This document shows, one piece after another, positions 27,371 through 37,500 of a stretch of 64,000 nucleotides of DNA; the first letter of the stretch is position 1, and every line of letters starts with the position of its first letter. The notes beneath the pieces were generated by a model that saw only the letters and a list, made by a program, of their open reading frames with translations, did no database searches and was not told where the DNA came from. The translations under genes were made by a program, and so were the position numbers. This DNA is from Cellvibrio sp. KY-GH-1 (GTDB lineage Bacteria > Pseudomonadota > Gammaproteobacteria > Pseudomonadales > Cellvibrionaceae), in contig NZ_CP031728.1 of the NCBI RefSeq assembly GCF_008806975.1, positions 3,803,501-3,867,500 on the forward strand. Direction: 5' to 3'.

Positions 27371-28291
27371 TTAATTGGCCGAGGTAGTGATCGTGGAATT
27401 CTTTCCCGTAATTTCAAATCGCCAAGTGCGGATAATCTGCAGTCGATCCGCATTTTTACGAATTTCCGCGGGAAAACTGGCAAAGGGTGCTGAGAGACGT
27501 ACTATCTGGCGAGCAGCATCATCCAGAATACGCTGTCCCGAAGACTGCAACACTTTGATTTCATAGATAGTGCCGTCGGGATTAATCATCACCGACAGGC
27601 GCAAATTGCCGGTAATATGGCGCGATAATGCTTCCCTGGGGTAATTCCTGTTGCCCACCTGCTCGATCTTGGCACTCCAGTCGTGCAGATATTTTGCGTC
27701 AAAAGAAGCTTTGGTAGAAACCGAAGTCAAAGTTCGCACACGCGGCCGTTTGGCATATTCCTGACGCTGTTTATCCAGCTTGGCCTGCAGGCTGGCGATT
27801 TCGGTAGATACCAATGCTTGATCTTCGCTAGTTCCTTCTAATGGCTCACGCTCGTCGCGCTCGTCCGGGTTCAACTTAAGCTGGGTTTTGTGCTTGGATT
27901 TTTCGGTAGTACTCAACAATTGTTGGTCTTTTATTTTTCGGGTGGAGGCGGCCTGCTGCTGCAATGGGGTGACATCGCGCACTTGGGAATCAGCAAATTG
28001 TGCCTGTCGCTCAGTCGTCAACTGTCGGGCATCATCTACCGTACCGCTCGCTTCCTGATTGTGTTGGGCAAGAAAATCGGCATCTTTGGGAGCATGCAGG
28101 GATTGATGCGTCGCCAAAGTAATCTCAATGGTTTGCGAGGTATTTTTATGTTCAGGCAATTTAAAGCCAATACCCAACAACACCAAACCATGGAGCACTA
28201 TGGCCATAAAAAAAGTAAAACTCAGGCGGTCACCCGAGTCCACTGGAGGCGCATTGAGTACTTCTTGTTCCAGGGCAAGTGCCTGATTCAT
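27371..28291 (-). CDS. tonB: Energy transducer TonB (TonB3-like)
   Basis: 306 residues from ATG 28291; a TTG at 28300 would add three residues. One N-terminal membrane helix (FFMAIVLHGLVLLGIGF) anchors it in the inner membrane. A charged, glutamine-rich periplasmic linker follows, and the C-terminal TonB domain ends with NYPREALSRHITGNLRLSV, IKVLQSSGQRILDDAA and TWRFEI. It passes proton-motive force to outer-membrane receptors. The proline-rich region of classic TonB is missing. Its place between gshB and yqgE beside the pil genes matches Pseudomonas TonB3, which is tied to twitching; that link is inference from order. Confidence 0.87.
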   Translation of the reverse strand: MNQALALEQEVLNAPPVDSGDRLSFTFFMAIVLHGLVLLGIGFKLPEHKNTSQTIEITLATHQSLHAPKDADFLAQHNQEASGTVDDARQLTTERQAQFADSQVRDVTPLQQQAASTRKIKDQQLLSTTEKSKHKTQLKLNPDERDEREPLEGTSEDQALVSTEIASLQAKLDKQRQEYAKRPRVRTLTSVSTKASFDAKYLHDWSAKIEQVGNRNYPREALSRHITGNLRLSVMINPDGTIYEIKVLQSSGQRILDDAARQIVRLSAPFASFPAEIRKNADRLQIIRTWRFEITGKNSTITTSAN

Positions 28292-28311
28292 CTGCAACAA
28301 CTCTACACTGA

Positions 28312-29265
28312 TTAACGGGACGCCAATTTACGCTCAATGGCATCAATTAGCCGTGACCCAATTCCGGTGTTGTAGGCCTTATCTATTTCACGCGCGCAGG
28401 TAGGGCTGGTGACGTTGATTTCAGTCAGGTATTCACCGATCACATCCAGGCCGACAAACATCAGCCCTTTGGCCTTGAGCACGGGGGCGACCTGTTGGAC
28501 GATCCAAAAATCTTTATCCGTTAGCGGCTGAGCCACTCCAGTACCGCCAGCGGCCAGATTGCCGCGCGTTTCACCCTTGGCGGGGACACGAGCCAGGCAA
28601 TAGGGTACCGGCTCACCATCTACTACCAGAATACGCTTATCGCCTTCACTAATCGCCGGAATATAGCGCTGCGCCATAATCAATTGCCCACCAAACTCGG
28701 TCAAGGTTTCCAGGATCACCCCCACATTAGGGTCGTCATGGCGGCAGCGAAAAATACGACTCCCCCCCATCCCATCGAGCGGTTTGAAGATCACATCGCC
28801 ATGCTGCTGGTGGAACTCGCGCAAACGCAACATATCCCGACTAACCAATACTGGCGGGCAGCATTGGGGAAACTGGGTGGCAAAGATTTTCTCATTGCAG
28901 TCGCGCAAGCTACGAGGATCGTTTACTACTAACGCGCCCTGCTGTTGCGCAGCCTCTAAAATATAAGTGCTATAAATATATTCGTTGTCAAACGGAGGGT
29001 CTTTGCGCATAAGGATTACATCCAAATCACCCAGCTTTTTATCCTCATGCAAACCCAGTTCAAACCAGCTATCTCCATTATCGGCGACAAACAAATTGCG
29101 GGTATTAGCGCGCGCCTCACCCTGCAGTAGGTACAAATCCCCCTGCTCCATGTAGTGCAGATCCCACCCTCGCTCCTGCGCCGCCAATAGCAGTGCCAGG
29201 GTAGTGTCTTTGTAGAATTTAATGTCCGCGATAGGATCCATTACCACGCCGAGGGAAATAGCCAT
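28312..29265 (-). CDS. gshB: Glutathione synthetase
   Basis: 317 residues from ATG 29265; a GTG at 29274 is possible. It is an ATP-grasp enzyme with VVMDPIADIKFYKDTTLAL at the N-terminus, MRKDPPFDNEYIYSTYILE, the ATP-binding FKPLDGMGGSRIFR, and the C-terminal metal-binding DVIGEYLTEINVTSPTCARE. It joins gamma-glutamylcysteine and glycine to make glutathione. It is the first gene of a four-gene minus-strand operon, divergent from pilG. Confidence 0.97.
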   Translation of the reverse strand: MAISLGVVMDPIADIKFYKDTTLALLLAAQERGWDLHYMEQGDLYLLQGEARANTRNLFVADNGDSWFELGLHEDKKLGDLDVILMRKDPPFDNEYIYSTYILEAAQQQGALVVNDPRSLRDCNEKIFATQFPQCCPPVLVSRDMLRLREFHQQHGDVIFKPLDGMGGSRIFRCRHDDPNVGVILETLTEFGGQLIMAQRYIPAISEGDKRILVVDGEPVPYCLARVPAKGETRGNLAAGGTGVAQPLTDKDFWIVQQVAPVLKAKGLMFVGLDVIGEYLTEINVTSPTCAREIDKAYNTGIGSRLIDAIERKLASR

Positions 29266-29617
29266 AGAAGTCACTCTAATAAGTAATACAATTTATGTAT
29301 TATTAAGCCACATAAAAAATTGCCGGAGTGGCAATCGCGGGCTAAAGTTAAGTCCTTGGGGCAATTAAAGCAAGGTTATTGAGCTGTAACAATTACTCAC
29401 AAAAAGCTATAAAAACTGAATAGATTGCTCATATATTCAAACGGTTATGGCATAACGTTAAAAACTGTGTTAAAAGTTGGCCTTTCAAAGATGGCGTTAT
29501 TTTGACGCTATCTCTTGTGAAGGATTTAAGCGCGCGTCCCTGGCTTTAATTTAACAATATCAACCGATCAACGCGTATTTCTGGCAACTACGGCAATAAC
29601 AAAGGCAAGGTCAGAGT
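29266..29617. promoter_or_regulatory. Divergent gshB / pilG regulatory region
   Basis: 352 bases, AT-rich, with no supported gene. It must hold the promoters of both operons. Short TTGAGC- and TATAAA-like words occur near 29370-29420 on the plus strand, but their spacing is not convincing enough to name a promoter. pilG has only a weak purine-rich ribosome site before ATG 29618. Confidence 0.5.
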
Positions 29618-30013
29618 ATGGAAGTAACTTACGAAAGCCTGAAAGTGATGGTTATAGACGACAGTAAAACCATCCGTCGCACGGCTGAAACACTGCTCAA
29701 AAAAGCGGGTTGTATGGTGATTACCGCCACCGATGGCTTCGATGCTCTGGCAAAAATCGCCGACACCCGCCCCGACATTATTTTTGTGGACATTATGATG
29801 CCGCGTCTCGACGGTTATCAGACTTGCGCCCTGATCAAAAATAATAGCGAGTTCAAAACCACCCCGGTCATCATGTTATCCAGTAAAGATGGATTGTTCG
29901 ACAAAGCCAAAGGGCGCATTGTCGGCTCTGACCAATACCTCACCAAACCCTTCAGCAAAAGCGAGTTGCTCGGTGCTATCGAAGCGCACGTCAAGCATCT
30001 AAAGGCATCCTGA
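29618..30013 (+). CDS. pilG: Twitching motility response regulator PilG
   Basis: 131 residues forming a single receiver domain: acidic pocket VMVIDDSKTIRR, phospho-aspartate in IIFVDIMMPRLDGYQ, conserved VIMLSSKDG, and lysine in YLTKPFSKSE. PilG is a stand-alone CheY-like protein of the Chp pathway, phosphorylated by ChpA, and in Pseudomonas promotes pilus extension and cAMP signalling. It is the first gene of the pil-chp cluster, and the order pilG, pilH, pilI, pilJ, pilK, chpA matches Pseudomonas. Confidence 0.97.
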   Translation: MEVTYESLKVMVIDDSKTIRRTAETLLKKAGCMVITATDGFDALAKIADTRPDIIFVDIMMPRLDGYQTCALIKNNSEFKTTPVIMLSSKDGLFDKAKGRIVGSDQYLTKPFSKSELLGAIEAHVKHLKAS

Positions 30014-30147
30014 TTGGGTTTAGACTCCGTCCTCGAACGGCGTTAAGAGATTTGGCTTTACGGTTAACTATCTGGATCAATTCCCAAAGGACTGTCTAAA
30101 TATTCACCGCGCCCCTGTGGAGCCCTTATTCGTTTTTTGGAGCAATT

Positions 30148-30510
30148 ATGGCCAGAGTATTGATTATTGATGACTCACCCACTGAAACTTACAAGCTCAC
30201 CAGCATGTTGGAAAAAAACGGCCATGTAGTCATGACTGCCGATAATGGTGAAGCGGGTATTGCACTGGCGCAGAAAGAGCTGCCCGATGTGGTGTTGATG
30301 GATGTGGTTATGCCCGGACTAAACGGTTTTCAGGCAACCCGCCAGTTGACCAAGGCACCAGAAACCGCGCATATCCCAGTTATTATCGTAACCACAAAAG
30401 ACCAGCAGACTGACCGGGTCTGGGGAATGCGTCAGGGCGCCAAAGCTTATTTATCCAAACCCATCACGCAGGAAGTTTTGATGGCAGCCATGGCGGAAGT
30501 ATTGCGTTAA
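30148..30510 (+). CDS. pilH: Twitching motility response regulator PilH
   Basis: 120 residues forming one receiver domain with VLIIDDSPTETYKL, phospho-aspartate in VVLMDVVMPGLNGFQ, VIIVTTKDQQTDR and LSKPITQE. PilH is the second CheY-like output of ChpA; in Pseudomonas it opposes PilG, possibly as a phosphate sink or by favouring PilT action. It starts at ATG 30148 with GGAG upstream. The 134-base spacers on both sides hold no gene. Confidence 0.97.
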   Translation: MARVLIIDDSPTETYKLTSMLEKNGHVVMTADNGEAGIALAQKELPDVVLMDVVMPGLNGFQATRQLTKAPETAHIPVIIVTTKDQQTDRVWGMRQGAKAYLSKPITQEVLMAAMAEVLR

Positions 30511-30645
30511 TCGATTCAGCTGACCTGCCATATTGAGGGTAATCGCATCAGCACTCAGGGAGTGATAGCGCGACAATAACAACAGACATCAACGCCGACC
30601 ATTTGGCAGACCACAGGGCTTGATGCAGACAGTTACGGAATTGCT

Positions 30646-31188
30646 ATGTCAGAACCACAGGCCGCTTTTCAGGCCTTGCTTACATTGGCGCAACGCAGTC
30701 GTGCGGCCGCAAAGGGTTTGCCTGCCCAGGCAGACATTCGGCCCCATTGGAGCGGCATCGGCTTTTCATTGATGGGTAACTACTTTGTTGCGCCTATTGG
30801 TGAGGTATCCGAAATGCTTGAAGTTCCAAACCACACCCATCTGCCCGGCGTACAACCCTGGGTAAAAGGGGTAGCGAACGTGCGCGGTCGCCTGCTGCCG
30901 CTATTTGATTTGGCGATGTTTTTTGGCGATCGTCTAACCGGCAGCCGTAAACATCGCCGGGTATTAATTTTGGAAACCGAAACCCTGTATTCCGGCCTGA
31001 TAGTCGATCAAGTATTCGGTATGCAGCATTTTCCTATGGATGAATATAACGAACAGGCTGGCGCCGTTGCAGAGAGTATTTTGCCGTTTGTTACGGGTAG
31101 TTACCCCCAGGGTAGGGAACAGTGGTCGCTATTTCGGCCGGCACTTCTAGCAGAAGATCCGCGCTTTACCAACGCGGCAAAATCCTAG
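30646..31188 (+). CDS. pilI: CheW-like adaptor PilI
   Basis: 180 residues. The CheW fold is shown by NYFVAPIGEVSEMLEVPNH, LPGVQPWVKGVANVRGRLLP and the closing YSGLIVDQVFGMQHF. It couples the receptor PilJ to the kinase ChpA at the cell pole. The first 40 residues precede the CheW core, as in other PilI proteins. It lies between pilH (135 bases) and pilJ (173 bases). Confidence 0.95.
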   Translation: MSEPQAAFQALLTLAQRSRAAAKGLPAQADIRPHWSGIGFSLMGNYFVAPIGEVSEMLEVPNHTHLPGVQPWVKGVANVRGRLLPLFDLAMFFGDRLTGSRKHRRVLILETETLYSGLIVDQVFGMQHFPMDEYNEQAGAVAESILPFVTGSYPQGREQWSLFRPALLAEDPRFTNAAKS

Positions 31189-31361
31189 GCCAGCCCGGAT
31201 AGAGTTAGCAATTTTAGCAAGATGAAAAGTTAGTCCGAATGGATTTAGTTCCAACAAACAAGAGAGACCCAATCAACACTTTTTGTTTTGGCAATTTCAC
31301 CAGATACAAATTGTGCAGTGGATAGAAAAAATAAAACCGAACGCTGGTTAGGAGTGCTTAG

Positions 31362-33518
31362 ATGAAAACTGATTCAAAGATTGCCGCGCTCAGGGCAAAA
31401 CCTATAACGGTTGTAGCTCTGGTAGTTCTGGTAGCCTCATTCTTTGGTGCAATGGCGCTGATCTTTTTGATCAACCAGAGCAAAACCAACGATCAACGCT
31501 ATCTGCAACAAGCATCTGACTTGCGCGCGCAAGCCTATCGATTGACTTCTTTGGCGCGCGATGCGACATCCGGCGACGAAAAAGCATTCGACGAGCTAAA
31601 TGGCGTGGTAACGACCATGGATAGCACCTGGAGTATGCTGGACACCAGTGATGAGCGTACCCGGGAAAACCTCGCTAGCGAATTCAATCAGTATAAATCT
31701 ATCTGGGCGAGAGCCAAAAACAATGCCCAGACTATTGTTACCAACAAAGACTTGATCGTGTCGCTCAACAGCGTAGGTAAAACCCTGAACGACAACCTGC
31801 CTACCCTGCAGACCGAGCACAACAATATTGTGGATATCCTGATGGAGTCCAATGCACCCACTGATCAAGCCATTCAGGCCCAGCTACTCTCCTGGCGTGC
31901 CGAACGTATCGGTCGTAACGTAGATAAAATGCTGCGCGGCGATGCCGATGCCAACAATGCAGCAGACGTATTTAACCGCGACGCCAACTTCTACGCCCGC
32001 GTACTGACGGCCATGAAAGATGGCGACCCCGCTCTGCGGATTACCCGCGTATCGGACAGTCAGGCACGCGCTAGTTTGGAGCAAATCACCCAATTGTTTG
32101 ACGGTGTCAATAAATCGATTCAGGAAATGGTCGAAGGTTCCACTACCCTGACCCGCGCCCGTCAAGCGTCTGATGCTCTGCTGAACGATACACCGCAATT
32201 GCTGGAAGCATTGACCGCCATCTCGGACAAGGTTGCTGTGCAAACCGATAGCCATCCGTATATAAACAACATTACCGTTATTGTGCTTGCTGCTCTCGGA
32301 TTGGGCGCATTGTTTTTCTTGGGTTTTAACCAATACCGCGGCGCCCGTAAACGCGCTGATGAAACCGCTGAAACCAACGAGCGTAACCAAACGGCAATTT
32401 TGCGTTTGCTTGACGAACTGGCCGACCTCGCGGACGGTGACTTGACCACCACTGCAACCGTAACCGAAGACTTCACCGGCGCGATCGCGGACTCTATCAA
32501 CTTCACCATCGACCAGCTGCGTATTCTGGTAGCGCGAATCAACGAAACGGCGGTAAACGTATCGGCGGCGGCACAAGAAACCCAGCAGACTGCGCTGCAC
32601 CTCGCAGAAGCATCTGAACATCAGGCGCAAGAAATCGCCGGTGCATCTGCCGCGGTAAACGAAATGGCGGTCACCATTGACCAGGTATCTGCCAACGCTG
32701 CCGAATCGGCAGCGGTAGCGGAGAGAGCGGTATCGATCGCCGGAAACGGTGCAAAAGTGGTACAAAACACCATTAACGGGATGGATACCATCCGTGAACA
32801 GATCCAAGATACGTCCAAGCGTATTAAACGTCTCGGTGAATCGTCACAAGAGATCGGTGACATCGTAAGTTTGATTAACGACATTGCGGACCAAACCAAC
32901 ATCCTCGCACTTAACGCAGCGATTCAGGCATCGATGGCCGGTGACGCGGGCCGCGGCTTCGCGGTGGTAGCGGACGAAGTTCAACGCCTTGCGGAACGTT
33001 CTGCAGCAGCAACCAAGCAGATCGAAGCGCTGGTAAAAACCATTCAGAACGATACCAACGAAGCGGTAATTTCGATGGAGCAAACCACATCTGAAGTGGT
33101 GCGCGGTGCGCGCCTCGCACAGGATGCGGGTGTGGCACTGGAAGAAATTGAAAACGTATCGTCAAGCCTCGCGGAATTGATCCAGAACATTTCCAACGCC
33201 GCACGCCAACAAGCGTCGTCTGCGGGTCACATCTCCAACACGATGAATGTTATTCAGGAAATCACCACCCAAACCTCTGCCGGTACCTCGGCTACCGCGC
33301 AGTCGATCGGTAACCTCGCCGAGATGGCCCTCGACCTGCGTGAATCCGTAGCCGGTTTCAAACTACCTGAGGAAGACCTGTCCGATGCACGTGCCAGTGC
33401 AGCGCGCAAAGCCATGGCCACACCAGCGATGGACTTTGATAGCACCACTGAGGTCATCGATTTGGATGACGAATTATTGCCAGAAGACGATGTGTTTGCC
33501 CACACATCCAAAGCTTGA
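31362..33518 (+). CDS. pilJ: Pilus-associated chemoreceptor PilJ
   Basis: 718 residues. The first membrane helix is [20 protein letters not shown] (about residues 17-36), followed by a periplasmic region of about 260 residues; the second helix is near residue 305. A HAMP-like segment and a long signalling coiled coil come next, with the hairpin tip [20 protein letters not shown]. The substitution [13 protein letters not shown] for the usual IEAARAGEQGRGF is a PilJ hallmark. It senses surface contact or pilin and controls ChpA. A 13-bp hairpin terminator begins five bases after the stop. Confidence 0.97.
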   Translation: MKTDSKIAALRAKPITVVALVVLVASFFGAMALIFLINQSKTNDQRYLQQASDLRAQAYRLTSLARDATSGDEKAFDELNGVVTTMDSTWSMLDTSDERTRENLASEFNQYKSIWARAKNNAQTIVTNKDLIVSLNSVGKTLNDNLPTLQTEHNNIVDILMESNAPTDQAIQAQLLSWRAERIGRNVDKMLRGDADANNAADVFNRDANFYARVLTAMKDGDPALRITRVSDSQARASLEQITQLFDGVNKSIQEMVEGSTTLTRARQASDALLNDTPQLLEALTAISDKVAVQTDSHPYINNITVIVLAALGLGALFFLGFNQYRGARKRADETAETNERNQTAILRLLDELADLADGDLTTTATVTEDFTGAIADSINFTIDQLRILVARINETAVNVSAAAQETQQTALHLAEASEHQAQEIAGASAAVNEMAVTIDQVSANAAESAAVAERAVSIAGNGAKVVQNTINGMDTIREQIQDTSKRIKRLGESSQEIGDIVSLINDIADQTNILALNAAIQASMAGDAGRGFAVVADEVQRLAERSAAATKQIEALVKTIQNDTNEAVISMEQTTSEVVRGARLAQDAGVALEEIENVSSSLAELIQNISNAARQQASSAGHISNTMNVIQEITTQTSAGTSATAQSIGNLAEMALDLRESVAGFKLPEEDLSDARASAARKAMATPAMDFDSTTEVIDLDDELLPEDDVFAHTSKA

Positions 33519-33522
33519 TAAC

Positions 33523-33553
33523 AACTGCCACCAGCATGGCTGGTGGTAGTTTT
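33523..33553 (+). terminator. Terminator or attenuator between pilJ and pilK
   Basis: A 13-bp stem with one G-U pair (33523-33535 and 33539-33551) and a 3-base loop, core GCCACCAGC/GCTGGTGGT. The short U-tract TTTT overlaps and follows the stem. It sits immediately after the pilJ stop, splitting the cluster into pilGHIJ and pilK-chpABC. Confidence 0.7.
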
Positions 33554-33602
33554 ATATGTTCTGGCAACAAGCTCGCGTCGCTTCACAAGCAAATTAGTCA
33601 CT

Positions 33603-34457
33603 ATGGCCTGGTCATTACGCACTCTACCAACGCTCTCCGAAGACCAGTTCCTCCAATGGGGAAAACTGCTGGAGGAGCGCACGGGCATTCAGTTGGTATT
33701 TCAGCAAAAGGCTTGGCTCGAATCGCAGATTTATGCACGTCTGCGCGATATGGGTTACAGCGATTACGATAGTTATTACTTGTTCGTCGCCGAGGAAAGT
33801 ATCGATTCCAAGTTGGAATGGGCGCGCTTGGTGGATCGCATCGCGGTCAAGGAAACCAGCTTTTTTCGCCATCGTGAATCCATTGAGTATGTGCGTAATT
33901 ACCTGCAACAGAAAATCAACAATCAGTCCTTACACGATAGTTTTGATGTCTGGAGCTTAGGCTGCGCCACCGGAGAGGAAGCCTACTCTCTAGCCATGGT
34001 AGTGAATGATTGTTTTGAACTGGCGGCAATTAACCCCTATTACGGAATTACCGCCCTGGATATTAGCCCCTCTGCACTAGCGGCAGGCCGCAAGGCACGC
34101 TACAGCAAGCGCCGGGTGGAACAGGTAAAACTGGATGAAGTAAAACGCTATCTGCAAGTCTGTGCCGATGGCAGCTTTGAGGTCGTCAGTAAGTTGCGCG
34201 ATCGCGTTTGCTTTACCCAAAGCAATATTATCAACGCGCGCCAATTGCCGCAGGTACAGGTCGACGTGATTTTCTGCCAAAACCTGTTGGTGTATTTCCG
34301 CCGCTGGTTGCGCCGGGACGTATTAAATGCCCTGGTCGAAAGACTCAAGCCAGGCGGCTTGTTGATCGTTGGCTTGGGCGAAGTGATGGATTGGGAACAC
34401 CCGGATATGCAGCGCACCAACGAAGATCAGGTGCAGGCCTATATTCGCCAGCGCTGA
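33603..34457 (+). CDS. pilK: CheR-like chemoreceptor methyltransferase PilK
   Basis: 284 residues from ATG 33603; the frame is open from 33543, but MAWSLRTLPTLSEDQF is the family-like start. No good ribosome site precedes either start. The N-terminal CheR domain is followed by the SAM-binding VWSLGCATGEEAYSLAM and ALDISPSALAAGRKARYS, then VDVIFCQNLLVYF and LKPGGLLIVGLGEV. It should methylate PilJ glutamates as the adaptation enzyme of the Chp pathway. Expression may be lowered by the terminator just upstream. Confidence 0.94.
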   Translation: MAWSLRTLPTLSEDQFLQWGKLLEERTGIQLVFQQKAWLESQIYARLRDMGYSDYDSYYLFVAEESIDSKLEWARLVDRIAVKETSFFRHRESIEYVRNYLQQKINNQSLHDSFDVWSLGCATGEEAYSLAMVVNDCFELAAINPYYGITALDISPSALAAGRKARYSKRRVEQVKLDEVKRYLQVCADGSFEVVSKLRDRVCFTQSNIINARQLPQVQVDVIFCQNLLVYFRRWLRRDVLNALVERLKPGGLLIVGLGEVMDWEHPDMQRTNEDQVQAYIRQR

Positions 34458-34562
34458 CACATCGCCAGCCAAAGAATAGCGATAGCTAAAAAGAAGAATG
34501 CTAGCACCACAAATAAATAGCATAGGTCGCATTGAGCGAGACTAACGAGAGGACAGCTCTGC

Positions 34563-37500
34563 ATGGCAGACAATCGCAATTTTGCCGCGTTGGATTGGTT
34601 GATCCACGAGATCAGCGAAACGCTTAAAGAAGCGCGCCAATCGCTCGAAAGTTACGTGGAAAATCCCAAGGATGCCGCGCGTATCCGTTTTTGCCTGACA
34701 CACATTCATCAGGTGCACGGCAGTTTGCAGATGGTAGAGTTTTATGGCGCTGCCATGCTCGCCAGCGAAATGGAACAACTGACTCAGGCAATGATTGCGG
34801 GCAATGTCGCCAATGCGAGTGAGGCGCAGGAAGTATTAATGCGCGCGATCTTGCAATTCCCACTTTATCTCGACCAGGTCAAAGCGACTCGCAAAGACAA
34901 CCCGCTAATAGTACTGCCACTGTTGAACGATTTACGTGCGGTGCGCGGCGAAAGCTTGTTGACTGACACCAAACTCTTTGTACCCAACCTGACCCCGGCT
35001 AAAAAGGTCAATGGTACACGCCTTCCGGTCACTCAGGACAATGTGCAATTCCAGGCGATGGTGCTCAAGCTGCGCCAGATGTACCAATACGCCGCCTCGG
35101 GTTTTATTCGGGGGGTTAACCCGGAAGAAAATTTAGCTTACCTGCATAAGGCTTTCTCTCGCCTGCAAAAACTTACCCACGGCACCGCGCGATTTGCGCT
35201 CTGGGATATCTGCCTCGCACTGGTAGAAGCTGTTGAAATTGATGCAATAGAAATGAGCGTTGCGGTTAAAAACCTGCTGCGTCAATTGGATAAAGAAATC
35301 AAAGTGCTCGCTGTGCACGGGGTTAAAGCACTTAACAGCTTTACCAACGATGAACTGATTAAAAATCTGCTCTACTACGTTGCGCGCGCAGGCAAACACG
35401 CCCCTGGTTTTCCACCGAATTCCCAGCTGCAGCGCATCTACGAAACCTACAGCCTGGAAGAGGCGTTACTCGAAGGCAAGGAAACGGGTGATGACACCCA
35501 GGATATGCTTTCCGTGCCTGATGCTGACGCCATGCGCTCAGTGGTTGGTGCATTAAAAGAAGAGCTGAACCTGATCAAAAATAGCCTGGATGTGTGCCTC
35601 GCCGGCGGCGATACTCATGCCAGCCTGAGCGATGCCCTGCCCATTGTAAAACGTGTAGCCGATACCATGGCTGTGTTGGGGTTGGGAGATTTACGCAAGC
35701 GCATTCTGGAACAAGGCGCGGCGCTGGAGTTGGTAGTTGAGTCTCACAGCACCCTGAATGATGAGCAATTACTGTCGGTTGCCAGCCAGATTATTTCGGT
35801 CGAAAACTCGCTCGACAGCTTGATCGAACCCGGCGGGCAAGATGCGCACAACGTTGACGAAGCCGATATCACCCTGACTCGCGCCAAGGAATCCGTATTG
35901 CGTGAAGCACGCAACGGTCTCGAACATGCCAAAGACGCAATCATCGAATACATCGCGTCCCAATGGAATCGCCAGCACTTACAAAGCGTGCCTGCCACAC
36001 TGCGCGAGATTCGCGGTGGTTTGGAAATCATGCCACTGCCGCGCCCGGCCCGAATTCTCGGCGCCTGTGCCCGCTTTATTGAAGAGCAATTGCTGGAGCA
36101 GGAAGCCAATCCACAGTGGGCTACCCTGGATACGCTCGCCGATGCGATTACCAGTGTTGAATACTATTTAGAACGCCTGAGCAGTGGCGGCCGCAAAGAA
36201 GAAAATGACTTGCTGCTGAGCGTGGCCGAGGAGAGTGTTGCGAGCTTGGGCTATGCCGTTGCCAAAATCAGTAAACCGGATACCCCTGAAACAAGCAGCG
36301 AGTTAGCAGAAGAAGCGGTATTAACCGCCGCCTATGGTGCAAGTGCCTATGTAGAAACGGCACCTGCAGCAGAGCCCGGTGTGGATGAATCCAGCCAGCT
36401 GGAAGCAATCTACGCCCAAGCAGCTCCGGCAGACGCGCTTGCTTTGCAACCGGACTACACCGACGAAGAATCATTGATTGTTGAGGCGGAGGCCGATGCG
36501 CCAAGCGATGAATCTGCTGAAGAAACCCCTGCCTTAACCAGCGAGACCTTGCCAGTTGCAGTGCTGGAAGAAGTCGCAGATGACGCTGATGAAACAATGC
36601 TGGTTGCTGAAGCGGAAGAAGAGCCTGAATTAGAAGTAGCTGCCGCTATAGAATCCAATCTGGTTGCCACCAATAATGCCCCGGTAATTCAGCGCGAGAA
36701 CAACGAAGATATAGACGATGAAATCATCGAGATCTTCATTGAAGAGGCAGGCGAAGTTACTGAGACCATTGGCGAGTACTTCCCTCAATGGGCACAAAAT
36801 TTTGAGGACAACAACGCGCTCATCGAATTCCGCCGTGCCTTTCACACGCTAAAAGGCAGCGGACGCATGGTCGGCGCCAATGAGATCGGCGAGCTGGCTT
36901 GGTCCATTGAGAACATGCTCAACCGCGTGATTGACCACAGCATAGTGGCGCAAGCAGTACACGTGCACATCATTGAAAAAGTGCGCCTCCTTTTGCCAGA
37001 TATGATTGCTGCCTTCCGCGACAATATCGTTAATCCCCACGCCGAACTGGCGGAAACCTATCGCCAACAAGCGCATTCCCTGTCACAAGGTGTTATTCCT
37101 GATGCCCTGCTGAATGAGTTGGAACTGGCCCCCGCTGGCCAGGCAAGCGCCGCGCAACTGATTGAACAAGCAGAAGCGCCGGACGAAGAGCCCTATATCG
37201 CCGAAGATGCTGAAGCGCTTGGTCTGGAAGATGCAATTGTTGAAGACCAGCTTGAGCCGGAATTACCCGTACTCGAACTGGCCACTTCTGATGAAGAGCT
37301 CCATATTGAAGAGGTCGCGGCGGAATCCGCAGCCGATGAAAGGGTTATCGAGCTGATTGAGGAAGCGACTGGTAGTGATGAGGCCACACTGACTCAGGCC
37401 TACTCCGAGCATCAACTCAGCAACCCGACCTACAGCGAATCAGTCGATGAAGATATCGACATAGATGATCCCGATGCTCAACTCTGGGACATCTTCGGCG

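Noticed and set aside
31884..32807. 307-codon minus-strand frame opposite pilJ
   Set aside because: pilJ is certain on the plus strand; the antisense frame is a by-product of its codon bias.
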